Notes under the pieces: generated by a model
Seen by the model: the letters and a program-made list of their open reading frames with translations, nothing else
What the model was told of the DNA's origin: nothing
Database searches by the model: none
Position numbers and translations under genes: made by a program
Source of the DNA: Niastella populi
GTDB taxonomy: Bacteria > Bacteroidota > Bacteroidia > Chitinophagales > Chitinophagaceae
Reading direction: 5' to 3'
Assembly (NCBI RefSeq): GCF_002078015.1
Contig: NZ_LWBP01000001.1
Location: 62,001 to 126,000 of the forward strand
DNA: 64,000 nt
Shown: one piece after another, positions 49,501-57,992 of the stretch
Layout of the letters: every line of letters starts with the position of its first letter
How positions within the stretch are numbered: position 1 is the first letter of the stretch

Positions 49501-50087
49501 TCCTCGATGTAAATGATGACGGAGAAATAACATCAGACGACCGCACTGTCATCGGCGATCCGTTCCCCGACTTTACATATGGGATAACCAATACCTTCAG
49601 CTACAGCAACTTTGATCTTGCTTTTACATTGCAGGGGGTACAGGGCGTGGAGGTGCTGAACTTAGCCCGTCGTTATTATGGTAATTATGCAGGTTCATAC
49701 AATGTGTTGCGCAGCGCCGCAAATGGATGGCGTTCTGAATCGCAGCCGGGCGATGGGATCACGCCTATGATCGACCGCAACTTTAATTCCTATGCAGGCA
49801 GCAACGTTATCAATAACGTTACATCCAATTTTGTGGAAAATGGTTCTTTCCTGCGCATCCGTAACATTACACTGGGGTATAGCCTGCCACAGGAGGCATT
49901 GCGTACGCTCAGGATCAACAATGCCCGTTTCAGTTTTACGGTGCAGAATGCCTATACGTTTACCCGGTACGAGGGGTATAATCCCGAAGTAAGCGCACAG
50001 GGCGGCAGCCCGCTGGTGCCCGGTGTAGATGCAGGCGGTTACCCGCTTGCAAGAAGTTTTAACCTGGGAATAAATATTGGTTTTTAA
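46596..50087 (+). CDS. SusC/RagA family TonB-linked outer-membrane receptor with STN domain
   Basis: 1163 residues. A signal peptide follows a short N-terminal extension (hydrophobic part MKLITILLVVGCVQLHA). Then come the STN domain (about 47-118; LTVKNHPLDRVLSEIGNQSG), a CarboxypepD_reg domain (about 135-215), the TonB plug (VVGYGTQLRKDVTGSIST; AGVQVTQATGAPGGG; YVIDGFPVTNDYD; SIQVLKDASATAIYGSRGSN) and a 22-strand barrel ending in Phe (RSFNLGINIGF). It imports a glycan together with its SusD lipoprotein. The STN domain fits the sigma/FecR pair immediately upstream. Confidence 0.95.
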   Translation: MQLTANGKTGTASRLRLKLFLRMKLITILLVVGCVQLHARGFSQTISLTVKNHPLDRVLSEIGNQSGYFFFYRYNELQDAKRVTLNLKNVPLEKALQESLKGQPFTYTIDQKTIVITRVKAVTVKEPQPVVVIEETRGTVVGEKGEPLAGATVQVKGTSLMRVTDAKGNFRFDDLGPAAVLVISYTGYEEQEVPVAGKTSVTVRMRTANQHLNAIVVVGYGTQLRKDVTGSISTINSQKIKDQPVVSIDQAMAGQMAGVQVTQATGAPGGGAAVRIRGAGSLSAGNEPLYVIDGFPVTNDYDQRNNPLNTINPADIESIQVLKDASATAIYGSRGSNGVVIITTKSGKNGVTRMNVNVTTGVQTVEKLVDVLNAREFANYVNESRNNAWVNSGAGRSASDPNSARLNNVMYRLPDALSNPDSLGEGTNWQKEIFRAAYMQNYQLNISGGNDKTNYFISAGYLNQQGVVLNSDLKRYSFRINAESKLNDNLKVGANLMPAYTFTNLVTAEGNWQGGGIIQSAITAGPHLKPYDASGNYTKITGQGIGTSEVDNPVKLAREGMNQLGSLRLLGTAFAELSIAKQFTFKALAGTDIRNNRQDVFSPSIVNPNSVNATKVPTGSSSTFESKNWLAEFTLNYNRTFNRHKVQGLLGYTVQKEYIDENTINGTNFPNDIIRTINAAGLITSANSTKEEWSLLSYLARLNYSYDGKYLLTAAFRRDGSSRFGSDNRWGLFPSLSVGWRLSEENFLKNVSWISDLKLRASYGLTGNNFISNYGHIGLTIADNYVFGNNGGSVSNGIRLNNIPNSELGWEKNRQMDAGFELVVLGNRLTLVADYYNKRTSDLLLSVPVPTLTGYSNALQNIGEIENRGFEFAITSRNTTGKFRWTTDVNFSTNRVKVIALGPDGSPIISRQATSASAPTHITQIGDVPGAFFGYQVTGVYQNDAEVAKGPSIINANGTTQSRPGQLKFLDVNDDGEITSDDRTVIGDPFPDFTYGITNTFSYSNFDLAFTLQGVQGVEVLNLARRYYGNYAGSYNVLRSAANGWRSESQPGDGITPMIDRNFNSYAGSNVINNVTSNFVENGSFLRIRNITLGYSLPQEALRTLRINNARFSFTVQNAYTFTRYEGYNPEVSAQGGSPLVPGVDAGGYPLARSFNLGINIGF

Positions 50088-50109
50088 CTCATCCCTCAAA
50101 AAAAACGAC

Positions 50110-51576
50110 ATGAAGACCAGTAATAAAATAATGATCATTTGCGCTGTTGTGTTGTTGGCAGGAAGCAGTTGCAGGAAAACCTTTCTGGATCTTGCTCCCG
50201 TATCGCAGCAGAACGGAAATAATTTTTACCGTACAGCAGAAGATATGAAGAATGCATTGTCGTCGGTCTATGGCGCTTTGCAATACGGCGGCCTTTATTA
50301 TTCTTCCATGCACATCATTGGCGATCTGCGTTCAGACAATACAGAGATCACCAATCCCAATGCCGGCGCCGATATGCAGGCGGTAGATATGTTCACCAAT
50401 AGTGCAGTAAACTCTATCAGCAGCACCACCTGGAATGGCCATTACCAGGGCATACAGTCGGCCAACATCGTGATCAATAAGATAGACGCAGTAAGTATGG
50501 ACGAAACGTTGAAAGCGCGTTATAAAGGCGAAGCCCTTTTTCTGCGGGCGTTGATGTATTTCAACCTGGTACGCATATTTGGCGACGTACCCCTGATCAC
50601 CGTTATAATCAATAATCCCGAAGAGGGTTACCGGTACGGCAGGGAAACCACGGCAAAAGTGTACGAACAGATCAAAGCCGACCTGGAGGCCGCCGAACAA
50701 AGCCTGCCTTATGAATTTACCGGCGGAGATATAGGAAGAGCTACCAAAGGCGCAGCCATGGCATTGTTGGGTAAGGTATATCTAACGCAGAAACAATGGC
50801 CGCTGGCCGCACAAAAGCTGAAAGCATTGATCGATGCTTCCGCACAAACAAAATACCAGCTCATTGCTTCTTATGCCGGTTTGTTTGGCGCTGCCAATGA
50901 AAATAACCGGGAATCGATCTTTGAAGTACAGTTCCGTAAAGGTGCGGGCGGCGAAGGCAGTCCGTTCACCAACCAGTTTGCGCCGATTGGTTCAGGTACT
51001 GCTGTGGTGAGTGTGGGTAACCCGCTTGGTCAAAACATACCTACCGACGATATGAGCAATGCCTATGAAGCAGGCGATCTGCGTAAAGCAGCGTCGATGC
51101 GAAACAGTTATGTATTGAGCGGGAATACCGTGAACCATAATTATATCATCAAATACGCAGGTGTACCGGCCGCCAGTCTCGATAATGACAACAACTGGAT
51201 CGTACTACGTTATGCCGATGTTTTGCTAATGTATGCCGAAGCACTGAATGAAACAGGTTATGTGGCCGACGGACCTGCATTTACCTATCTGAACCTGGTA
51301 AGAACCAGGGCGGGGCTGGCATCAAAGACAAGCAGTAATGCGAATGCCGCCCTGCAGGTTGCCGACCAGGCTTCGTTCCGGTTGGCTGTTGAACAGGAAC
51401 GCAGGGTGGAGCTTGCTTTTGAAGGCCATCGCTGGTTCGATCTCGTACGTACCGACCGGGCTTTGGCAGTGCTGGCGTCATTGGGTATGCAGGCTGATCA
51501 TGTATTGTTCCCGCTACCGCAAAGCCAGATCGATATCAATCCTGAAGTGATTAAACAGAATCCCGGGTACAATTAA
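50110..51576 (+). CDS. RagB/SusD family nutrient-uptake lipoprotein
   Basis: 488 residues from ATG 50110; an upstream in-frame start (50077) overlaps the susC stop and adds 11 residues before the signal. The signal MKTSNKIMIICAVVLLAGSS ends at a lipobox (SSC, then RKTFLDLAP). The SusD body shows FYRTAEDMKNALSSVYGALQ, ALFLRALMYFNLVRIFGDVP and the C-terminal VEQERRVELAFEGHRWFDLV. It sits as a lid on SusC at the cell surface and binds glycan. The substrate cannot be read from sequence. Confidence 0.94.
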   Translation: MKTSNKIMIICAVVLLAGSSCRKTFLDLAPVSQQNGNNFYRTAEDMKNALSSVYGALQYGGLYYSSMHIIGDLRSDNTEITNPNAGADMQAVDMFTNSAVNSISSTTWNGHYQGIQSANIVINKIDAVSMDETLKARYKGEALFLRALMYFNLVRIFGDVPLITVIINNPEEGYRYGRETTAKVYEQIKADLEAAEQSLPYEFTGGDIGRATKGAAMALLGKVYLTQKQWPLAAQKLKALIDASAQTKYQLIASYAGLFGAANENNRESIFEVQFRKGAGGEGSPFTNQFAPIGSGTAVVSVGNPLGQNIPTDDMSNAYEAGDLRKAASMRNSYVLSGNTVNHNYIIKYAGVPAASLDNDNNWIVLRYADVLLMYAEALNETGYVADGPAFTYLNLVRTRAGLASKTSSNANAALQVADQASFRLAVEQERRVELAFEGHRWFDLVRTDRALAVLASLGMQADHVLFPLPQSQIDINPEVIKQNPGYN

Positions 51577-51592
51577 TCATCTTTTCAAATAA

Positions 51593-51625
51593 TACAGGAT
51601 ATACCGGGGCCCGGTATATCCTGTA
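51593..51625 (+). promoter_or_regulatory. Perfect 15-bp stem-loop between susD and the BNR gene
   Basis: TACAGGATATACCGG (51593-51607) and CCGGTATATCCTGTA (51611-51625) are exact reverse complements with a 3-base loop (GGC). No T-run follows (CCAGGGGTTG), so it is not a classic terminator. It starts 17 bases after the susD stop. A processing or stability element that keeps the susCD message more abundant than the downstream catabolic genes fits. Confidence 0.6.
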
Positions 51626-51701
51626 CCAGGGGTTGCGCTTTTGTAAAAAAGTGCAGCCGGTAATCCTTATTGCCTGAACTTTTTCGAAAAACTTTTGATA
51701 G

Positions 51702-53162
51702 ATGAGGAATACATTCTTCTTCTTACCGGCATGTTTGTTCCTGTGCTTATTTGCAACCGCACAACAGGCCGCTTTAACACTCAATGCAAAAGACGATGGG
51801 TACCGGGGTATCTGGTATGCCAACCAGCCATCGAACGATGAGTATGTGTATAAGTACGGCGGCGGGCTGGCAACCTATCCGGCGAACCATTACCCGTTTT
51901 CGGTGTATGTGGCAAAAGTAAAAAAGACCTTTTTCTGTTACGGCGGAACAGATGCGGCGGGGAAGACCCTGCTGCATGCCGTTTCTTATTTCGACCATAC
52001 AACAGGGATGGTGCCGCGCCCGACCATAGTATTGGATAAAAAAACGAACGACGCACATGATAACCCCGTACTGAATGTAGATGCAGCGGGTTATATCTGG
52101 ATCTTCTCAACAGCGCATGGTACCAGCGGGCCTTCATACATTCATAAAAGTGTAAAGCCTTACGATGTGTCGGAATTCAGGGAGGTTAAAGCAACCAAAA
52201 TTGAACATGATACAGCAGTGCCGCTGCATAATTTTTCTTACCTGCAAACCTGGTATCAGCAGGGCAGGGGTTTTATAAACCTGCTTACACACTACGACCG
52301 GAATGTAATTCCGGGCCAGCCTTCCAAACCACGCCGCACCATCAGTTATATGACAAGCAGCGACGGGTTAGCTTACAGCTCCTGGAAAGACATTGCTGTA
52401 ATTGAAGAAGGACATTACCAGTCAAGCGGCCAGTTTAAAAATACCGTTGCTACTGCGTTCAATTTTCATCCCGTTAAAAAAGGGGAGAACGGGTTGAATT
52501 ACCGGTCTAACCTGTATTACCTGCAAAGCAAAGATTTTGGCAAAAGCTGGCAGAGTGCCGAAGGGCGAGAGGTAACCCTGCCGCTTTCCACGGTTCAAAA
52601 TGAGGCATTGGTAAAAGATTATTTTTCCGCGGGACTGAATGTGTACATCAACGATGTCGGTTTCGATAAGAAAGGCCGGCCGGTTATTCTATATATCACG
52701 GCCAAAGGTTTTGAAGCAGGGCCCGAAAAAGGCCCGAGACAATGGTATACCGCATACTATACCGGAAAAGAGTGGGAGATCCGTGAGGTTACACAGTCTG
52801 ACAACAATTACGATATGGGGTCGCTGTACATCAGCGGCCATACCTGGCAAATTATCGGTCCTACGGCCGATGGGCCGCAACGATACAATACAGGCGGTGA
52901 AATTGTTTTGTGGACGAGCAGCAATAAAGGCCGTACCTGGACAAGCAAACAATTAACGCATAACAGCACATACAATCATTCATACCCGCGCCGGCCGGTA
53001 AATGCGCACAAAGACTTTTATGCTTTCTGGGCCGATGGAAACGGAAGAGCCCCTTCTGCTTCACGATTGTATTTCTGCGATAGTAAAGGCAATGTGTATC
53101 AACTGCCCGTAAAAATGGAAACTGAATTTGCTCAACCCGTAAAGATCGATCCCGTAAAATGA
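51702..53162 (+). CDS. BNR_4 family propeller protein, candidate polysaccharide lyase
   Basis: 486 residues. A signal peptide (MRNTFFFLPACLFLCLFATA) precedes a propeller with the BNR_4 features DDGYRGIWYANQPSNDEYVY, KYGGGLATYPANHYPFSVYV, KTFFCYGGTD and the histidine strand HDNPVLNVDAAG (His119) to STAHGTSGP (His139). BNR_4 includes several polysaccharide-lyase families acting on ulvan or rhamnose-glucuronate linkages. A lyase would create the unsaturated uronyl ends that the GH88 enzyme upstream removes, so a lyase role is favoured. Its end overlaps the next gene by four bases. Confidence 0.75.
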   Translation: MRNTFFFLPACLFLCLFATAQQAALTLNAKDDGYRGIWYANQPSNDEYVYKYGGGLATYPANHYPFSVYVAKVKKTFFCYGGTDAAGKTLLHAVSYFDHTTGMVPRPTIVLDKKTNDAHDNPVLNVDAAGYIWIFSTAHGTSGPSYIHKSVKPYDVSEFREVKATKIEHDTAVPLHNFSYLQTWYQQGRGFINLLTHYDRNVIPGQPSKPRRTISYMTSSDGLAYSSWKDIAVIEEGHYQSSGQFKNTVATAFNFHPVKKGENGLNYRSNLYYLQSKDFGKSWQSAEGREVTLPLSTVQNEALVKDYFSAGLNVYINDVGFDKKGRPVILYITAKGFEAGPEKGPRQWYTAYYTGKEWEIREVTQSDNNYDMGSLYISGHTWQIIGPTADGPQRYNTGGEIVLWTSSNKGRTWTSKQLTHNSTYNHSYPRRPVNAHKDFYAFWADGNGRAPSASRLYFCDSKGNVYQLPVKMETEFAQPVKIDPVK

Positions 53163-54652
53163 TTTTTTTGCGAAAGAAAATTAGCATTCTTTTTTTGTTG
53201 TCGTTTGCTGCCTGCACAGGCCGGAAGGGAGAAGAATTACAGACCATAGATAACCTGCAACCCGCGAACACTTTGTTGAAAGTGGAAGTACTTGTATCGG
53301 GTATGGATGTTCCCTGGGACCTGCATTATGGTTCAGACGATCATTTGTGGGTAACCGAACAGGGCGGAAACGTATGGCGCATTCACCCGGCTACGGGCGA
53401 AAGAAAACAGGTACTGTACATCCGCGATGTATGGCGCCAACGCACAACCGGACTGCTGGGCATTACCCTGCACCCCAATTTTGCGCATAATCCTTTTGTA
53501 TTTCTGAACTACACACTCATGCGGGATAGCCGCATCTTTTCGCGGCTGGAACGATACCGTTTTCAGAACGATACCCTGGTTGAACCGGCAACGATGCTGG
53601 AGATCGGCGGTAATACCGGCCACAACGGTTCCCGTATTACCGTATCACCCGATGGAAAAATTATGTGGGCTACCGGCGATGCGCATGGGGTAATGAGTGC
53701 GCAGGAAGATACCTGTTTGAACGGAAAGATTTTACGCCTCGATATGGATGGGAATATTCCTGCAGATAATCCCGATCCCAAAAGTTATGTGTGGGCCAAA
53801 GGTTTCCGCAACATACAGGGATTGACGTATTCCGATAAAGGCATCCTATATACATCTGAACATGGCGATGCGATCGAAGATGAAATAAACCTGATCGTTA
53901 AAGGTGCAAATTATGGATGGCCTGTTGTGGAAGGTTTTCATAACCTGGAAAAGGAACAGGTATTTGCTGCAGCCGGCAGCTCCCTGGAGCCGTTGCATGC
54001 CTGGACACCGGTTGTGGCGCCTTCGGGCATGACATTCTATAATCACCCCGCCATACCCGAATGGACAAACAGTCTTTTATTGGGCACGTTGAAAACGCAA
54101 AGCCTGCGGGTGTTGCAGCTGAACGATGCGGGTACCGCAATTGTAAAAGAGGAGGTTTTTTTTGCAGACCGCTATGGAAGAATACGGGATGTGTGTTCGG
54201 GAAAGGATGGCGCTGTTTATGTCAGTACCAGCAACCGCGACTGGAATCCCGGAACCGGTTTTCCCAAACAGGGCGATGACCGCATACTGAAGATCACACC
54301 TGCCGGAAAGGCGATCTACACGGTACTGAAAAGCAGTTCGGCGGGCGCCGTTATAAAGTTGAACGGGCAGGAGCTCTATCAACAGTATTGTGCTTCGTGC
54401 CACAAGCCCGAAGGAACAGGCGTGAAGGGGATATTTCCTGCACTAAAAAACTCAGCGATAGTAAACGGTTCGGCTCATCACTTAATAGAACTGTTGTTGA
54501 AAGGAAAAAAAGGAAAAGACGGATCGGCGATGCCTGCCTTTTCTTTTTTAAAGGATGAAGAAATGACCGCAGTGATCAATTACATCCGCAGCAGCTGGGG
54601 TAACAAAGCAACAGCAGTAAGCAAAAAAACAATTACACAAACCCGCCGGTAA
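53159..54652 (+). CDS. PQQ-dependent sugar dehydrogenase fused to cytochrome c, lipoprotein
   Basis: 497 residues. A lipoprotein signal (FLLSFAAC, Cys near residue 20) precedes the GSDH propeller (about 40-390; SGMDVPWDLHYGSDDHLWVT, GNTGHNGSRITVSPDGKIMW, SEHGDAIEDEIN, NYGWPVVEG). The C-terminal 95 residues form a cytochrome c with the heme site CASCH (YCASCHKPEGTG) and the axial Met in AMPAF. Electrons from sugar oxidation at PQQ can pass directly to the attached heme and on to the respiratory chain. Its start overlaps the BNR gene by four bases. Confidence 0.92.
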   Translation: MIFLRKKISILFLLSFAACTGRKGEELQTIDNLQPANTLLKVEVLVSGMDVPWDLHYGSDDHLWVTEQGGNVWRIHPATGERKQVLYIRDVWRQRTTGLLGITLHPNFAHNPFVFLNYTLMRDSRIFSRLERYRFQNDTLVEPATMLEIGGNTGHNGSRITVSPDGKIMWATGDAHGVMSAQEDTCLNGKILRLDMDGNIPADNPDPKSYVWAKGFRNIQGLTYSDKGILYTSEHGDAIEDEINLIVKGANYGWPVVEGFHNLEKEQVFAAAGSSLEPLHAWTPVVAPSGMTFYNHPAIPEWTNSLLLGTLKTQSLRVLQLNDAGTAIVKEEVFFADRYGRIRDVCSGKDGAVYVSTSNRDWNPGTGFPKQGDDRILKITPAGKAIYTVLKSSSAGAVIKLNGQELYQQYCASCHKPEGTGVKGIFPALKNSAIVNGSAHHLIELLLKGKKGKDGSAMPAFSFLKDEEMTAVINYIRSSWGNKATAVSKKTITQTRR

Positions 54653-54657
54653 ATAGA

Positions 54658-55869
54658 ATGGAAAAAAGTCATCTAAAAAGATCGATCATGAACAAAGCCC
54701 GGGCCATAGTTCCGGGAATTATTACTGCCGCATTGGTGTTTGGCCCAAGTAAGATGACCATCACTTCACGTTTGGGCGCCGATTACGGGTACTCCCTGCT
54801 TTGGATTGTGGCAGTGGCTATTTTTTTTATGCTGGTGTTTACGTCCATGGGCGCGCGCATCGGTGCCGGAAGCAATATCAGTTTACTTGGCCATATCCGT
54901 AATAAGTGGGGCAACAGGATCACACTGCTCATCGGCGCCGGGGTGTTTTTAGTGACCACCTCGTTCCAGGCCGGTAATTCCGTAGGTGTGGGCATTGCCA
55001 TTTCGGAAGCAACTGGCACGCCTGTGTGGTGGTGGGTTGTATTGTTCAATTTGCTGGGAATAGGGTTGTTGTTTTTCCGTAGTTTTTATAAAACGCTGGA
55101 GAAACTGATGATTGCCCTCGTAGCGCTTATGTTGTTCTCTTTTATTACCACGCTTTTTCTTGTCAAACCTTCCCCGGCTGCCATTGCGGGCGGACTTGTT
55201 CCGCATATTCCCGCCGGTTCCGCCGGTTTGCTTATCGCTTTTATGGCCTCCTGTTTTTCTATTGTCGGTGCTTTTTATCAATCGTATCTCGAGCAGGAAA
55301 ACAGGCCCGCCAGTACAGGTAATGGAAAAAGCAAAAGCAGTACCGGCATTCTGTTACTGGGTGTAATGAGTACGGTAGTGATCATTTGTGCTGCGGCTGT
55401 TTTGCATCCGCAGGGGAAACGTGTAAACAGTGCAGCTGAAATGTCGGGTGCGCTGGCCCCGTTATTCGGTTCGTATGCGGCCAATCTTTTCCTTACCGGT
55501 TTGTTCGGGGCTTCATTTTCATCGCTGGTGGGCAATGCAACGGTGGGCGGCAGTTTGTTGGGCGATGCATTGGGGCTGGGAAGTAAATTAAACGATGTTG
55601 CAGTGAAAGGTTTGATCGCCCTGGTGATGATAGCCGGTGCCACCATTGCACTGGTGTTTGGAAAGCTGCCGTTGGAGCTCATCATTTTTGCGCAGAGCGT
55701 AACCATTTTCCTTGTACCACTGATCGGCTTTGCCATGTACACCGTTGCCAACGATGGCGCCATTATGGGGCAGCGTGTGAATAACCGTTTTTATAAGGTC
55801 AGCGGTGCAACCGGTTTGTTGTTGTTAACCGGTTTGGCTGTGTGGAATTTTTATCAACTCATGTGTTAA
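54658..55869 (+). CDS. Nramp-like transporter without canonical metal-binding motifs
   Basis: 403 residues, about 11 membrane helices. The fold and order match Nramp: ARAIVPGIITAALVFGPSKM in helix 1, SIVGAFYQSYLEQ in helix 6. Canonical Nramp has DPGN in helix 1 and MPHN in helix 6 to bind Mn/Fe. Here these read FGPSKM and VGAFYQ, so the metal-coordinating Asp, Asn and Met are absent. It may carry something other than a transition metal, possibly a sugar acid or Mg-like substrate. It starts five bases after the dehydrogenase stop. Confidence 0.83.
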   Translation: MEKSHLKRSIMNKARAIVPGIITAALVFGPSKMTITSRLGADYGYSLLWIVAVAIFFMLVFTSMGARIGAGSNISLLGHIRNKWGNRITLLIGAGVFLVTTSFQAGNSVGVGIAISEATGTPVWWWVVLFNLLGIGLLFFRSFYKTLEKLMIALVALMLFSFITTLFLVKPSPAAIAGGLVPHIPAGSAGLLIAFMASCFSIVGAFYQSYLEQENRPASTGNGKSKSSTGILLLGVMSTVVIICAAAVLHPQGKRVNSAAEMSGALAPLFGSYAANLFLTGLFGASFSSLVGNATVGGSLLGDALGLGSKLNDVAVKGLIALVMIAGATIALVFGKLPLELIIFAQSVTIFLVPLIGFAMYTVANDGAIMGQRVNNRFYKVSGATGLLLLTGLAVWNFYQLMC

Positions 55870-55905
55870 ATGCTATTGCGAACTAAATATCAGGAACCAA
55901 TTGTT

Positions 55906-56922
55906 ATGAATGAACTTTTGTTGTTTGAAAAAGAACTGCTGGCGCCTTCTGAGGCGTTGCTGAATGATTTGCGGCGCATCAATGGCGATATTTTGTTACT
56001 GGGCGCCGGTGGTAAAATGGGCCCCTCGCTTGCCCTGCTGGCAAAAGAGGCAATGCACAAGGCCGGGTTACCCCATCGGGTAATCGCAGTATCGCGCTTT
56101 TCCGATGAACAGCTCAGGGCCAGCCTGGAAGCAGCCGGCGTGCATACCATTGCAGCCGACCTGCTTAATGAAGCGGAGCTGGCTGCGTTGCCCTTTGTAC
56201 CAAATGTAATTTACCTGGCGGGGCATAAATTCGGCACCACGGGTAAAGAGCCGTTTACCTGGGCCATGAACGCTTACTTACCCGGTCGTGTAGCTGAGAA
56301 ATACAAACAGTCGCGGATCGTTGCTTTTTCCACGGGCAATGTGTTGCCTTTTGTTCCTGTTAGTTCAGGAGGATTATCGGAAGACGCAACGCCGGCGCCA
56401 TTGGGCGAGTACGGGCAATCCTGCCTGGGCCGTGAGCGCATCTTCCAGTATTTTTCAAACCTGAATCAGACACCTGCACTCATCTACCGGTTGAACTATG
56501 CCGTTGATTTTCGTTATGGTGTGGTGCTGGAGGTGGCGAAGGCAGTGCTGGAAGGCCGTGCCATTGACCTGCGTACCGGAAATGTAAATGTGATCTGGCA
56601 GGGCGATGCCAATGAGATCGCCATCCGTTCTTTGCTGCATTGCGCCACACCGGCGAGGTTGTTGAATGTAACCGGCCCCGAAACGCTTTCTATACGCTGG
56701 CTGGCGCATCAGTTTGGAGCCATCTTCGGTAAAGAACCCTTATTTATAAACGAAGAACAACCCACAGCTTTACTCAGCAATGCGGGCGAATGTCATCGCC
56801 TGTTCGGTTATCCTTCGGTTAGTATAAAACAAATTATTGACATCACGGCTACCTGGATGCAAAAGGGCGGCGCCATTTCGGGCAAGGCTACTCATTTCCA
56901 GGAAAGGGAGGGAAAATTCTGA
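55906..56922 (+). CDS. NAD-dependent epimerase/dehydratase-like protein lacking the SDR lysine
   Basis: 338 residues from ATG 55906, which has an AGGA-like ribosome site; an ATG at 55870 directly after the previous stop is an alternative. The Rossmann loop is LLLGAGGKMGPSLALLA. The catalytic Tyr position reads EYGQSCLGRER, so the YxxxK lysine is replaced by Cys. LNYAVDFRYGVVLEVAKAVL and GDANEIAIRSLLHCA are family segments. It resembles extended SDRs, but the missing Lys leaves its chemistry unclear. Its stop overlaps the next ATG by one base. Confidence 0.8.
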   Translation: MNELLLFEKELLAPSEALLNDLRRINGDILLLGAGGKMGPSLALLAKEAMHKAGLPHRVIAVSRFSDEQLRASLEAAGVHTIAADLLNEAELAALPFVPNVIYLAGHKFGTTGKEPFTWAMNAYLPGRVAEKYKQSRIVAFSTGNVLPFVPVSSGGLSEDATPAPLGEYGQSCLGRERIFQYFSNLNQTPALIYRLNYAVDFRYGVVLEVAKAVLEGRAIDLRTGNVNVIWQGDANEIAIRSLLHCATPARLLNVTGPETLSIRWLAHQFGAIFGKEPLFINEEQPTALLSNAGECHRLFGYPSVSIKQIIDITATWMQKGGAISGKATHFQEREGKF

Positions 56923-57992
56923 TGAAAAAATTAAACGAGTCGCTGAAACAACATCTTCATGCCGGTACTGTTATTCCTGCGCATCCGCTGGCATTAAATG
57001 CAGAAAGAAAATTAGATGAACAAAGGCAACGGCTGCTAACACGGTACTATATGGCAACCGGCGCCGGCGGTATTGCGGTGGGCGTTCATTCAACACAATT
57101 TGAGATCAGAAAGCCGGGGATCGATCTGTATGCGCCCGTGCTGGAGTTGGCAGCGGAGGAAATAGCAAAGGCCGGTTTGCAAAGACCATTTTTGAAAATA
57201 GCCGGTTTATGTGGTCCTACCCAACAGGCGCTCAACGAAGCGGAAACCGCTTTACGTTTTGGTTATGATATGGGCCTGCTGAGTATGGGTGGTCTTAAAG
57301 GCCTTACTGAAGAAGCCATTCTCGACCGTGTACGGTCTGTTGCGGCGGTAATACCGGTGTTTGGTTTTTACCTGCAACCGGCTGTTGGGGGCAGGGTGTT
57401 CAGCTATGATTTCTGGAAAGCTTTTGCCGGTATTCCCAATGTTGAAGCCATTAAAGTGGCCGCTTTCAACCGCTATCAGACCCTGGATGTAATGCGTGCC
57501 GTTTGTAACAGCCACCGCAAAGATGAAATTGCAATGTACACCGGTAACGATGATAATATTGTTGCCGACCTGTTGACGAAGTATCGCTTTACCGTAAATG
57601 ATACAATAGTAGAAAAGGAATTTGTGGGCGGTTTGTTAGGGCATTGGGCTGTGTGGACAAAGAAGGCCGTTGAACTGCTGGAAGAAGTGAAAGCGGTGAA
57701 GAAGGACCCCGATGCATTTAAGCTTGCTGCGCTGCAAACCCGGGGGGTAGAAGTTACCGATGTAAATGCCGCCATGTTCGATGCTGCCAACCAGTTTCAC
57801 AGTTGTATACCCGGTATACATGAATTTTTGCGCAGGCAGGGTTTACTGGAAGGGACCTGGTGCCTGGATAAGGATGAACAATTGTCGGCCCTGCAAAGCG
57901 AAGCCATCAGCCGGGTGTACGATGCATACCCGCATTTACATGATGATGCGTTTGTAAAAGAATTTATCAAAAGCGAAAAAGGGTTGTTATGA
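56922..57992 (+). CDS. DapA-like (dihydrodipicolinate synthase family) aldolase
   Basis: 356 residues, longer than DapA (about 290). The family core is present: TGAGGIAVGVHSTQFEIRKP, GFYLQPAVGG carrying the Tyr, and the Schiff-base lysine in VEAIKVAAFNRYQT. It would cleave or form a bond to a 2-keto acid such as pyruvate; many relatives act on 2-keto-3-deoxy sugar acids. A strong ribosome site (GGAAAGGGAGGG) lies just ahead of the ATG inside the previous gene. Its end overlaps the propeller gene by four bases. Confidence 0.85.
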   Translation: MKKLNESLKQHLHAGTVIPAHPLALNAERKLDEQRQRLLTRYYMATGAGGIAVGVHSTQFEIRKPGIDLYAPVLELAAEEIAKAGLQRPFLKIAGLCGPTQQALNEAETALRFGYDMGLLSMGGLKGLTEEAILDRVRSVAAVIPVFGFYLQPAVGGRVFSYDFWKAFAGIPNVEAIKVAAFNRYQTLDVMRAVCNSHRKDEIAMYTGNDDNIVADLLTKYRFTVNDTIVEKEFVGGLLGHWAVWTKKAVELLEEVKAVKKDPDAFKLAALQTRGVEVTDVNAAMFDAANQFHSCIPGIHEFLRRQGLLEGTWCLDKDEQLSALQSEAISRVYDAYPHLHDDAFVKEFIKSEKGLL

